Below are positions 1 through 11,000 of a DNA stretch of 64,000 nucleotides, in pieces. The notes under the pieces are model-generated. The model worked only from the letters and a program-made list of their open reading frames with translations, was not told the origin of the DNA and ran no database searches. Both the position numbers and the translations under genes were made by a program. Source of the DNA: Aplysia californica (Eukaryota > Mollusca > Gastropoda > Aplysiida > Aplysiidae). Location: positions 366,055-430,054 of the forward strand of contig NW_004797531.1 in assembly GCF_000002075.1 (NCBI RefSeq), read 5' to 3'. Every line of letters starts with the position of its first letter. Position 1 is the stretch's first letter.

Positions 1-2
1 TA

Positions 3-275
3 GCAATTGAAGAAGAGCTTCTGACGATGAAATGTGACTTTGAAATCAAACCATTGTTCAAAAAGCCGTACCAGTCATTCTGGTTGAAAACTATTGTGCA
101 AGACAAATGCCCCTCAAAGTGGGAAAAGATCAAGTTGTTGTTCATTTCTTTTCCCGCCTCGTATCTAGTAGAAAGGGGATTCAGTGCAGTGACAAGTTTG
201 CTGACGAAGCGTAGAGATTTGCGTCTGCTACTGACCAATTTGAAACCTGATGTTGATAAGTTGGTTCCGTCTTAG
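3..275 (+). pseudogene. hAT transposase C-terminus (ZBED5/SCAND3-like)
   Basis: Residues AIEEELLTMKCDFEIKPLF, then FWLKTIVQDKCP and FPASYLVERGFSAV, are the C-terminal dimerisation region of hAT transposases of the ZBED5/SCAND3 type. DLRLLLTNLKPDVDKL follows. The usual KKRNRLDIVERG linker between TKR and DLRL is missing, a short in-frame deletion. Truncated on the left by the window, so coding status is unknown; it is probably a relic. Confidence 0.75.
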
Positions 276-440
276 CATGTCCATCCTTCCCATTAGGGTA
301 GTTTCAATAACTTATTTGCGCATGCTTACTCCGTAGTTTACCCGTACCTGATATCTCAATGTGTCTTTTTTTCTTCCTTTTTTTAAAAGCAAAACATTCA
401 CTTGTTTAACAGAGTTTTTTATGTGCACGTGCTGCCACTG

Positions 441-559
441 CTGATGAAACTGATGATGATGATGATGATGATGACGATGATAATGATGATAGATGATGAT
501 GACGATGATGATGATGATAGATGATGATGATGATAGATGATGATGACGATGACGGTGAT
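441..559. repeat. (GAT)n microsatellite, imperfect
   Basis: About 120 bp of GAT units with GAC and TAGAT variants, in the untranslated tail of the hAT element. Confidence 0.95.
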
Positions 560-1933
560 AATTGCAGACTAAGATTCATGCATACTTTTTCTTTCGTGTG
601 GTTTCTCACATTTGGACAACTTAATAATAGTTTTATTTTCTACAATGGAGATATTTGATACAAATCTCAGGCCACTACATTGCAGCACGTTGATGGGAGA
701 AAAGTTTCATAAAGATAATGTCAATCTGTTTTCAAACCAATGATCATGGGCGTTTTTATTTATTTGTTTATTTTGTGGCGTTTTGCTTCTGTAAATGTGA
801 TAATACAATTTTTATTTTTATTGATGTTAATAACACTGGTCGTTTAGTACCGGTGACAATTATATGCAAAAAATGACAGTATTTTGCTCTCAATGCCCTT
901 GCATAAGATTGAAGAAAAATGTGCTTTATTATCTCTTGTTCACGCTTAATTTAAGACTGTAAAGATGGTGATTTGTGACCCAACTAATATTCAGAACTAA
1001 ATTATTAGAATTTAGGCACGTTACTTTCTACCCTGCTGTTTGAGCTCTCTCTTTATTTGTGATTATTATATTATGCATGTCATTATGTCAGATTGATGGT
1101 TGGGGCGGAGTAGGGGTCTCGGCTGGGTGAAAAACGGGGAGGTGGGCGAAAAAAGTTTGAAAACTACTGTGCTAGAGTAAGCAAGCAAAAGATGAGTCCT
1201 GGAAATGGACAGCAATTGGCGAGAAAATGCAAAGAGGACTTTTAAGAGAAATTTATAAGAGAATCACAGGCATGCATATTCTAGAAAATCCGTTCAACCC
1301 AGCAACCATCATAAACGACAGAGGTAGCAATCCAATCACCAACAAAAATAAAACGGAGGAAAGATGTAAAAAAAAAAAAGATTTCTAAAAACTGCTGAAC
1401 CTAACAGAAAAAGCCACACCGGAAAAATACATCATCAAAGAAGAGAGTATAGAATCACCGATATATTACAAAGTAAAGAGAATGAATAATCAGGAACAGC
1501 CCCTGAAACAACATAAAAATATGGCATCGATGGATTGACAACAGAAGAGATAAAACGCATGTGGTGACACTGGAGCAAACTGGCTGCGTAGGATCTTTAT
1601 TAACACAGCATGGCACACAAGAAAAGTATGTACTGACTGGCTACACTCGATCATAATTCATATCGCCAATACGTAAGAAAAAAGGTAACAAAAGGAACTG
1701 AGGAATGTACAAAGGAATATATTGCTTAAAAGCCACATGGGCAACATGTTCACCAAAATCTTAGAACAAAGAATGTGACCAACAGAGGGAACACAATTGA
1801 GTGATGTCCAGTTTGGATTCAGGAGGGGCAGAGATGAACAGATGCTATTTTTTTAATTCACATATGAGCGAAACACAAGGACCTTAGGACAAAGGTTATA
1901 GTATAACCTCTTTGGCGAAACAGTAATTGAATA

Positions 1934-2834
1934 CTGGGTGTCTAAAAAAAACCCAAATAAAGTTCAAGCAAGGGGACTTTACATTTGTCCAGAAAAAAAT
2001 CAACCAACACGTTTGAAAAATAATAAATTTTAAAACTTTCAACCAAAACTGAGGGACACGTAAAACTTTTCAACTTCATAAAAATCAATATACCATATTG
2101 TTCCATTTCAAATAGTCACTTTTTCACTACTATTTGTGCAGTGAAGAACAAATTTATGCCAAATTGATGTTACTAAATTGACTCAGGGAGGTGATTGCTA
2201 TTCAAATCTCCAAGTGTTCACCATTTCTCTCCCTACAAGCTCCAATATACCACTGGTAATTTGCATGTTCCTAGGCTGATTCTTTGGATGTCATGTTCAA
2301 CACTGAGTTTCAACTGTTGGATTGTTTATGGGTTGTTTCTGTATACTGTCAGTTAAGAAACCTAAAACTAAACAGGTAATAATTGAAGAGGTTCCAGTTA
2401 AGGGCAATGTGATGACAATTCATTTGTAAACTTTCAGTTTATAAGGCGTTCCCTAAAGTCTTCTTACAATCACACGAGCGCCACTCTTGATGTACACCTC
2501 CTCCTCAAACTTCTGCAAAACTTTCCCGTCACAGTGAAATAATCCATCTGATATGACAGTCATGGTTTTACTTTCCTTGTCCTAAAACTACAACGGGCAG
2601 ATGACACCCCCTGTAGCTGAAGGTTTTTTAGGAGTAAAATTTTGCATTTTACCCAATTTTGGTATAAATTTTTAAAATTTGATATTTCTTGAACACTTTG
2701 CTTGATTTTCTTTTTATTTATAAACCTGATGTCTTCCTGGTTGAATTTTATTAGTTCGAAGTTTTATTGAAATTAGTGGAGAGATGACAGAGTTATTACC
2801 CTTTAAATGGGTCCTCTTTTTTTTAGACACCCTG
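1934..2834. mobile_element. Mariner-like DNA element inserted in the LINE
   Basis: 901 bp flanked by TA dinucleotides (1932-1933, 2835-2836). Its ends are inverted: CTGGGTGTCTAAAAAAAA on the left and the complement of CAGGGTGTCTAAAAAAAAG on the right. TIRs with GGGTGTC and TA targets are typical of Tc1/mariner elements. No intact transposase is visible. The LINE resumes on the other side, confirming insertion. Confidence 0.75.
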
Positions 2835-3470
2835 TACAACAAAGAAATAACTCTAAAAACAGTTTTTGTGGACCAGGAACAGGCTTTCGACAGAGTAAAC
2901 AGACGCTTCCTAAGGTAAGTGCTGGAGGAATATGGATTGAATTACACACTTTAAAAAAATATGGCTCTTTGTGAGAACAGTCTTTGTGTCGTAAAAACAA
3001 CAGAAGAACTCACTGACTGGTTCCCAGTACTGTCAGGAGTTAAACAAGAGTGTGTGCTCTCCCTGCTTCTATTTCTATGTATCACATATATATGGACAGG
3101 TTCATCAGTGAGGCAAATACATATAGGCCTATATATATATGGCAACACTAGTGCAAATGAACTCCTGTTTGCCGATGACCAGAGCATCCTAACATATAAA
3201 TAGCCTGAACGAAAAGTGCAAAGAGTACCAGAAGAAAATATAGCCAAAGCAGAAGTAATGAAAGTCGGCAGCAACCCAGGCCCCCTAAACATCGCCTTGG
3301 ACCGGACGCAATTCAAGCAAGTTGAGGAATTTAAATACCTGGGGAGCATATTTACACACAACAGAAGATTAGACAGGGAAATTGAAATGATGACCCAAAA
3401 AGCAAAAATGTAGTATTCTGTCAATTGTCAGAGTCACCACTGCTCACCCATAAACACCTGCCACCTATGG

Positions 3471-3637
3471 ATGGTTGGTGTGTGCTCTGGCCTGGTTTGC
3501 TCCTTCTTTCTTATCCAATCAAACATCAATTGTCCCAATCTTTTCTCCTTTTTAGTGTTCGTTACTCTCTTGTAAAGACTCCAATCTTCAGCACTTATAT
3601 TATAACCTTATTGCTGTAAAACTCTCACTAAAACTAA
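3471..3637 (+). mobile_element. SINE-A copy
   Basis: Matches the 11873 and 60085 copies (GGTTGG, CTCTGG, GGTTTGCTCCTTCTTTC, ACTCTCACTAAAACTAAA). It is flanked by an imperfect duplication of AAACACCT..CCTATGG, so it is a separate insertion into the LINE. Confidence 0.75.
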
Positions 3638-4269
3638 ACACCTACCTATGGGAGTAAAAAGACAACTTATCAACAGCATCTTCCTTCAACTAATGACTTA
3701 TCAATGCCAGACTAAACATGGCACAAAAAAAAGGAAGATCAATGCCCGTGACAAGAAATGCCTCAGAAAGAATGCATGAGGAACGAAGCTGTAGGAAATT
3801 TAACGGGGATGAAACCGGCCACGGAACACATAGAACAACAAAGAATCAAGTGGCTTGCTTATTTGATGATAATGTTACCAAATTAGCTAGAGCTGCATGA
3901 ACTTGCAAGCTAAAAGAGTCAGTATACAAGGGCAAGGGCAGACCACGCAAAACTGGACTGAATGGCATGAAAGAGATCCTCCGGAAGAATAACATATCAA
4001 CAACAGATGCCACCCGCCTAGCCATTGACCAAAATTGCACCTCCCTTCAGCATCTAACAATAAAAGAGAAAGGATAAAGTAAAGTAAAGTAAAGTAAAGA
4101 AGTATAAATATGTAAATATATAAGTGTGTGTGGGTGTATTTGTGTGTATTGCAGCGTGGTGAAATTTGGGGCTTGACAAAATAATGAAATTATCGAAGAA
4201 ACCAACATTTTCTCATCCCTTGGGCAATTTTGATCAAACATTAAATTTTTGGCTCAGCACCTTTTAGAT

Positions 4270-4560
4270 ATCTATGTATATACCCATTTAAAAACACATT
4301 TCTGTGTGGGTTTTATTGAAAAATGTTGATGACAGGTACAAAAAATGTAAATGAGCTGTTTTCAAGGGCAATCAAGTTTTGGAAATCACCAAACTTTGGT
4401 GACCATTTTCTCGCTAATTTTACCTCTGACACCAGGCAACCCCCACCTCCTTCAATCACAATTAAAAGCAAGGCAAATAAAGAGGCTTTTATTACTTAAA
4501 AATCATACCAATAATTCCACATGTCCAAAAACTGACGAGTGTCTGATTCCACCATGTCCG
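4270..4560 (+). repeat. Dispersed repeat family G, copy 1
   Basis: Shares with 21330-21600 and (inverted) 51095-51400 the string of blocks TGTGTGG.TTTTA.TGAAAAATG, CCATTTTCTCGCTAAT.TTACCTCTGA, AATCATACCAA and CTGATTCCACCA. Class unknown. It runs into a short CA/CG-rich tract at 4560-4620. Confidence 0.7.
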
Positions 4561-5639
4561 CACACACGCACGTGCGCACACACTAACACACACACAGATA
4601 TCACACAGTCAGACACACACATATACGGAAAATGAGCAAAGGGAAAATTACATTCATTTCTGGAAGCCAAAGCATCCATAACAATGACCTGCCTGAAAAC
4701 TCACTACGTTCCCCAAGTGGATCTATTTATCCTGCTTCTATCACCCTATCTAAAGCTGCTCATCTTGCACTGCACAATGCCTTCAGCCTGTTCACATATA
4801 TGACATGATTCAAGATTGTATGTTTTTCAACTCCGCAAACATATTTTAGGTCATATAGGAAACAAGTTGTTTCCACCATGACTTTAAGGGTCAATCTGAA
4901 TGGAGTGTCTCATAGACTTCTTCTCACGGGAATTAAACTCATATTGTCTTTTGAATGCAATAGTGAAGAATCAGAACACATTCCTACATCACAAATGCTG
5001 GCAATGGTAAATAAGAGAATAACAAACAGCGATAGCAGTATTTCTGTTCCTTTTACGACTGTTTTCCCAGATATTTGTGACATCTGTAAATCCACATTGC
5101 ATTCTGAATGCAAACGTAAAATCCAAGCCACTCCAGAATGAACTGCTTCCATGGAACTGATAAAGAAAAAAAAAAAAGATAAATAAAAATAGATCTAAAA
5201 AAAGTTTTTTAAATGTAAAAAGAAAAGGGTTGAAATAACACACACGGGCACACATATATACACATAAACATACAGATTTACATACAGTCAAGTCAAACCC
5301 CACTACATCACCTACTTTGAGAGGAGCATGAAGTTGTCGGTACAGTATAATAGAGCTGCCACACCACAATTCAGTGCTATTTGCCTGACTATTGGTAAAA
5401 CATATCAGAGGGAGTCCTTAGCCAATATTCTGGCCTCAACATGTTTCCATAATTTGGCACTGTTCAGGGCTTCATCATTGTTTATGGGCAGAGCACGACT
5501 TTGTTTCAGTCGCAAGCTGTAAACAGTTTGTGAGGGTTTTCACTTTCCGGTAGGAAATGGATGAAGTAGCAGCCATTTCTAGGCAAACGATGTAGCCTGC
5601 TTTCTCAGTCAGACTTACCAGAGCTCTTCTCTTTACTAT

Positions 5640-6045
5640 GCTGATGCTTGAATGTACAACGTGTCTATCCCTTTTTCATCTGAAGCTTCGTGGTTGTGCC
5701 CAGATGGCAGCATTTGTAGACTCTGCTGGCTGAGATTGGTTATACATCACCATATGCGGCCAGCCTTTTGCAGCAGCGCCAAGTGAGAAAACATTTCCGC
5801 TCCCAGTCATGATGAAGAACCTGTCCATTGACCACTAGACATGGAGACCCCTTTTTCGCTGTAATGACTGCCATAATTTTCTAGAACGCAAAGTATGCAT
5901 ACGGACAGTCATTCCATACATACTGATGAGTCTCAAGTCAGAATTGCTTTGTCAGTTCGATGAGTTCCAACTCTGAATTGGTTTTCCAGTTACCCCTCTC
6001 ATAGATGTGCTTCACTTGGTCTAAGGTCTTATTTTTGTCGGACAT
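5640..6045 (-). pseudogene. Possible FLYWCH-type zinc-finger / transposase relic
   Basis: Minus-strand frames read MSDKNKTLDQVKHIYERGNW near 6043, then KKGSPCLVVNGQVLHHDW and FLTWRCC. This loosely follows the FLYWCH pattern (KKGxxxLVVNGxxxxxxxxxxxTWRC) found in some MULE transposases. Frames are broken. The match is weak and could be chance. Confidence 0.3.
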
Positions 6046-6806
6046 GGAAATACATGACTATAAATTCATTTTTCAAAAGCACTGGAATGATTTTTTTCCC
6101 TAACTTAGGAAAAGATGTTCCCAGCAGTGCTGAAAAGAGGATTTTCTTTGCCTCGGGTAAATTGTCGATGATCAGAGCTGAATTGTCATCAGTTTACGAA
6201 GTCAAGCATGACAAGAACTGAATCCTGGTATTCCCAGTGGGGCTGGCAGTATAAAGAGGTTAATTCAACTAATTTATATTCTCTCTTAAATATAAATAGC
6301 GCTGTCTGCCATTTTGAATAGACTGGTAGCAACTAGAGACAAACTGGCCGAGATCTGTCTTGTGTGTTTGCCATGCGCAGGGGAAAAACAGATAGCAACC
6401 AATTACCAGAACAGCTGCAGATGAACTTAACGTAACTAAATAAAAATTTTCTGCTGGATCAGAATCTAGGCTATTTGTGTCTAGGTTCAGTAGATAAACA
6501 GTTTTTTTCCTCGATGCCCATCAGTTCTTGTCTGCTTCAGACACGTCACATAGACCTGAGCCTGCGTTCTTTCAATATAAAAGCCTCATGGGCACCCATC
6601 AGCCTTTAGGTCATCGTTCTAAAAATAATACTAGATCTAGCAGGCAGAGACGTGTGTGGGAGAGAGATTAAAATGTAGCCACCAATGAGTGGGTACCGTG
6701 CGTTGTGTGTACCTCTGATGGCCAGATCGTTGGCGGTATAGTGTGATAAATTTAGATGCCTTTCCTTTGATAAGGACTGTACAGCTCAAACAGTTGGCGG
6801 ATGGTG

Positions 6807-6872
6807 GCGTAAAGGCACAAGTCCTATATATACACTTATATATTATATATGCACAAGTCCTATATATACACT

Positions 6873-6910
<38 letters not shown>
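6807..6910. repeat. Two-copy tandem repeat plus (AT)n
   Basis: A unit of about 40 bp (GCACAAGTCCTATATATACA, then CTTATATATTATATAT) occurs twice and runs into an (AT)n tract. Confidence 0.85.
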
Positions 6911-6911
<1 letters not shown>

Positions 6912-7084
6912 CTTTACTTTTTGTACCTTGGCAAAACTTAACATGTCAGGGCTGGTGATATAATGGAGGCAGTATAACAACAGGGTTTGATTGTTCCACA
7001 TATAGTCTAGCATGCACATAGCGAAATCAGCAGGAGGGAAATCTTTTTGCTTTGTACCAATTTTGCTATGCATGTGTGTATTAA

Positions 7085-7125
7085 ACAATAATAATAATAA
7101 TAGCATTTATATAGCGCATATCCAT
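7085..7125 (-). repeat. LINE/SINE 3' tail fragment
   Basis: AATAATAATAATAGCATTT and ATATAGCGCATATCCATGC, reversed, give the tail GCGCTATATAAATGC(TATT)n shared by the L2-like LINEs and SINE-C. Confidence 0.6.
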
Positions 7126-7486
7126 GCATTAAACACAAGGAATATATTGCATATAAAGAAAAAAGAAAAAATTTGGGACTTGACAATTTGTTCACAATGT
7201 GCATGCTAACTGTCTACATATAACAAAAGTTATAGAGAACGATCTGTACAAAGTAAAATAAAAGCATTTTCCTTTAATCAGATTCAAAGAAAAAGTATCC
7301 AAAAAATTTAACGTTTGCATTCGATAATTGTATGATTTCAAATATTTGTATAAAATAGTAGTAAAAGATTATGCTCTAAGTCTACGTCAGGCACAGGCAA
7401 GCATGTCCATGCCTCGTACAGAACTAACGATTCTGAATATCTAGAGGTCCAGAGCAGGGAAAATTGGGAGAAATCAGTTGAAGGTA

Positions 7487-7550
7487 TGGTAAGACAAGAT
7501 AAACTTTATTGATACATGAGGAGAGGAAGGTCTTGAAATACCTTAGCTCC
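7487..7550 (-). repeat. Possible LINE 3' end fragment
   Basis: Reversed, this reads TATCAATAAAGTTTATCTTG after a CTCCTC run. It resembles the LINE ending at 32605 (GGATAATAAAGTACGATCTT). Short and uncertain. Confidence 0.35.
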
Positions 7551-7936
7551 CAAAAGTGAAACCAAAAACAGCACCGTATGGGAATATTGTAACATAAATA
7601 TTAGATCTATTGTTGCCCACTAGGCCTGAAACTATTGGTTTTATTTTTCAAGACAGACAGATTGCTTTTATTAATTGTCACCTCACCGTCGGACACATTT
7701 GTTATTCTTTACTGGGTTGACTAACAGGCCAGACTGAAACTGTTCATGGGCCAAATAGTCAGCAGGCTGTCATTTGCCCACATCTGCTCTAAAGTATGTT
7801 TTGACCTGTTAAGCAGGAGGTCAGTTATTATGGCAATATGCACTAATCACAATAGGGAAATTAGAAATGAATTGCTATTTACAAAAAGAAATCAGTATCC
7901 CACTCTTAAGATAAAAGTTTGATCAATAAGACTTAC

Positions 7937-8081
7937 TTCTAAAAAGCATACGATCTGCCATAATTCCGCCAATTTCTTCTTCAAAGAAGAAATAAAAGAT
8001 TTGCAAGCAAGAGACCAGGTACAAAAGGGCAGTCACCAAGCATCTGATGCGAAGCTGCATTGCTGAACTCAGAAATGAAGC
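7937..8081 (-). CDS. HHAT: HHAT exon 6
   Basis: 145 nt with acceptor TTTTTCAG|GC and donor AGAA|GTAAGT, ending in phase 1. It encodes ASFLSSAMQLRIRCLVTALL, then a hydrophobic helix and ADRMLFR. It aligns with human RRRFHAALASCSTSMLILS. One more short exon should follow at lower coordinates; I could not recognise it. Confidence 0.85.
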
Positions 8082-11000
8082 CTGAAAAAAAAAATTTGCT
8101 CTGGTAACAAAGTTCTTTGCTGCCAGACTCAAATAAAAAATGAGAAGTACAGATATACAAAACAAAAGTACACAAAAGCATTTTACTGTTATGAAGTAAA
8201 GTGTGTGGATTCTGTCATCATACATGAGAAAGCAAAAAATGTCCCTAATCATAGCTATGTGAAGCGCATAGAGCTTGCTGTTGAGCGGGGATTTGCACTA
8301 TACAAATGCTATCTATTATCCATTATTATACACGTCACGCGTATGAAAGAAACAGAAACGGCCTGATCTTTCTAGAGGTGTATTTTGTTATTCCAGGCAG
8401 TGATTAGGCCGTTTCTGTTTCTTTCATATGCGTGACGTGTATAATAATGGATAATAGATAGCATTTGTATAGTGCAAATCCCCGCTCAACAGCAAGCTCT
8501 ATGCGTTTCACAACCTATACTATTACCCCAGCAGACCTGAGAGCATTCTGAAACAACCTCAACTTCCTGGGAAGCATACAGTGCAAGCAGCCATTCATAG
8601 ACACTAAAACACTAACATACTGACAAGACCTTTCGCTGTCTATGGCCGGGTACCCATTCCCACCTGGGTGGAGTGAGGACAATCCGTGTAAAGTGCCTTT
8701 CGAAAGGACACAACGTCGAGCCCCCGGCTCGAACCCCCAAACCCGCAACCTCACGATTACGAGTCCGGTAGCCTAACCACAAGGCCACCGACGCCATGTG
8801 TATAAAAGATATTATCTTGCGTTGCTTTGGAGAGAAGCAAAACTTGTGTACCGTTGCCTTTGCCGCTACCATGACTCAGGTCATCATTCAAAACAACGTG
8901 TCAATTTTTGGTATACCAAATATACATGTCAAGTAATCAAATATCCCAAGACAAGAATAACAAGAAATGAGTGCTCCTCTTTTAATAATAAAACTGTTAA
9001 CCCTTTCATTGTCTTATGACGTAGAAAATGAGTTATTTTTAGCTATGGGCCATACCATGTACGTCATGGAAGTTGGCAATATTTGCCACTCCTAGTTGCC
9101 TATATTATGTCGTTACATTTACGTTAAGCTAATAACCTGGCTCTAATTCTTTTGTATAGAGTTTTAACAACAAGCGCTACATAGGTTTGTATTCTGCAAT
9201 AAAAGACGTGGATATGAGTACCAAATTTGCTAGTATTACTTTACTGCTGGGCTCCCAAGCAATCGGTAGACACAGATCTAGGCATGCGGCGGCTGCGTGC
9301 TCTCGTAAAACGTAAACATCTAAATGACTTTAAAAAGGCTAAAATATTCACTTTTTTACTTTGATTTGCAGGTTATTTGAAATTATGAGTAAGACAGGAG
9401 TAAACAGGGAATGAGAAAAGTGACACAATCGAAGACCCGGTATCCAAATATGTCCAGAGTGGGTTAGATCAAGACCGCACGTCCATTAACACTGAGACAT
9501 TAAACTGCTGTGCTGGGTAAGAACCTCAGCTGAAAATCGGTGCTGACAGTAGGAACGCATACCCCCCTGGCAACAAAAGGCTTAATATGCATTTAAACCA
9601 GATGGTTTATATGTTTTCATAACTAATTATGAGGTGGAGATTGCAAAAATGACATTAGATTCATCATTTGAAGTTAAAATTAGAAATGTTTTCTTGCTAA
9701 GGCTGACACCAGAGGACCTGACAAAAATGCCGTAAGCTGCATTTCAATGGACCCATCTTTTGTCGAGATGCACTGTGTCATTTTTGGAGGACACATCCAA
9801 ACCAAATATTCTTAGATTGTTACGGTAAAACCTGGCGAGTTTTTTTTTCAACTTCCTATTTCCACAGAGATCATGGATAACTTTTAGTTTTAGTCCCTTG
9901 GTTTCTGTGCTGATATACGCTGGCTTTACTAAACCACGCAAAAGCCATATTGGGCTAAGCCTGTCCCCGTGGTTTTATGCACCCCGCATAATTTAACAAA
10001 ATTTTATCATTTTTTTCATAATTTCTGATTATTTTCCATTATCATATTCCTCCCAACACTCACCTATCAATGCCAAATGTGGACCACGAACAAGACATTA
10101 GAATTAGAGCAAAGAATTACAACATGTGAAATGCGATGCCTTAGAAAAGCAGTAAACAAGACCAGGCGAGACAAAATTAGAAACTCTGAAATCAGAGAAA
10201 TGGTGGGCACAAATGAGGTCATGCATCACATCCAACACCAAAGAATCAAATGGTACGGACATCTCCTGCGATTACCAACACACCATCCAGCACAACGTGC
10301 CTACATAAAAAAATTCGATGGCAACAAGGCTAGAGGGCAACCGAGAAAGACCTGGATAGATGGAGTCAGGGAAACATAAACCACCCACGGCATCCCCCTG
10401 ACCCAAACTCTCCGGCTGGCGACAGAGAGACGTCTCTTTCTTCCTGCGACACCCAAAAGGGTATAAGCGGCAGATAAAAGTAAAAGTAAAGTAAGTAAAG
10501 TTAAAATTAACAAAATTGCATAATTTCACATTTTTGGGCTCAGTTTGCATAATTTCAGAATTTTTCTTGCATAAAACGACGGGGACAGCTAAGCTAATAG
10601 TCATTACTGAGTGTAATTCATTTAAATGAACTTGATTTTTATCTCACCATAGCAAAAAATAAAAGCTTTTTGAAAGTCAACTAGCTACTTACCAAATAAA
10701 CTCCCATCCGACTCTTTTCAATTTTGATGCCCAATGATTCCACAAGTCCAACAGCGTAGTTCCCTAGACACCATATGAGCAAAGCTGTGGAGGCACCATG
10801 CCAAAAGTAGATGAAGGCAAATACCAAACCCGAGGCAAATGCCTGACGCAGGAATCCCGAATGTGAGCCTCCAAGAGGGATGAATATGTACCTCTTAATG
10901 AACTGATAAAGTCCAACATCAAAATACTTCCACATGTCAGTGTATGAGAAGACCCAGCTGATACAGCGAGGGCTGCTTTGAGGAACAATTCCTTCAAATC

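Larger units (their letters stand above)
1..1169 (+). mobile_element. hAT-family DNA transposon, 3' part (left end outside window)
   Basis: The window opens inside a hAT transposase reading frame. About 870 bp later it reaches AAAAGTTTGAAAACTACTG at 1151-1169, which resembles the right terminal inverted repeat of ZBED-type hAT elements (reverse form CAGTRGTTTTCAAACTTTT). The stretch between holds a (GAT)n tract and no other gene. The left TIR and target duplication are out of view. Confidence 0.7.
1195..4100 (+). mobile_element. LINE (non-LTR retrotransposon) remnant ending in (AAAGT)n, with nested insertions
   Basis: A heavily decayed non-LTR element. Recognisable reverse-transcriptase pieces are GNMFTKIL and FGFRRGRDEQ (1740-1850), VFVDQEQAFDRVNR (2860-2905), LSGVKQECVLS (3035-3066), ELLFADDQS (3158-3190) and EEFKYLGSIFTHNRRLDREI (3324-3383). 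The C-terminal KGKGRPRKTGLNGMKEIL follows, and the copy ends in four AAAGT units at about 4075-4100. It is interrupted by a mariner-like element (1934-2834) and a SINE (3471-3637). It belongs to the same family as the copies at 10046-10496 and 24043-25425. Confidence 0.8.
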
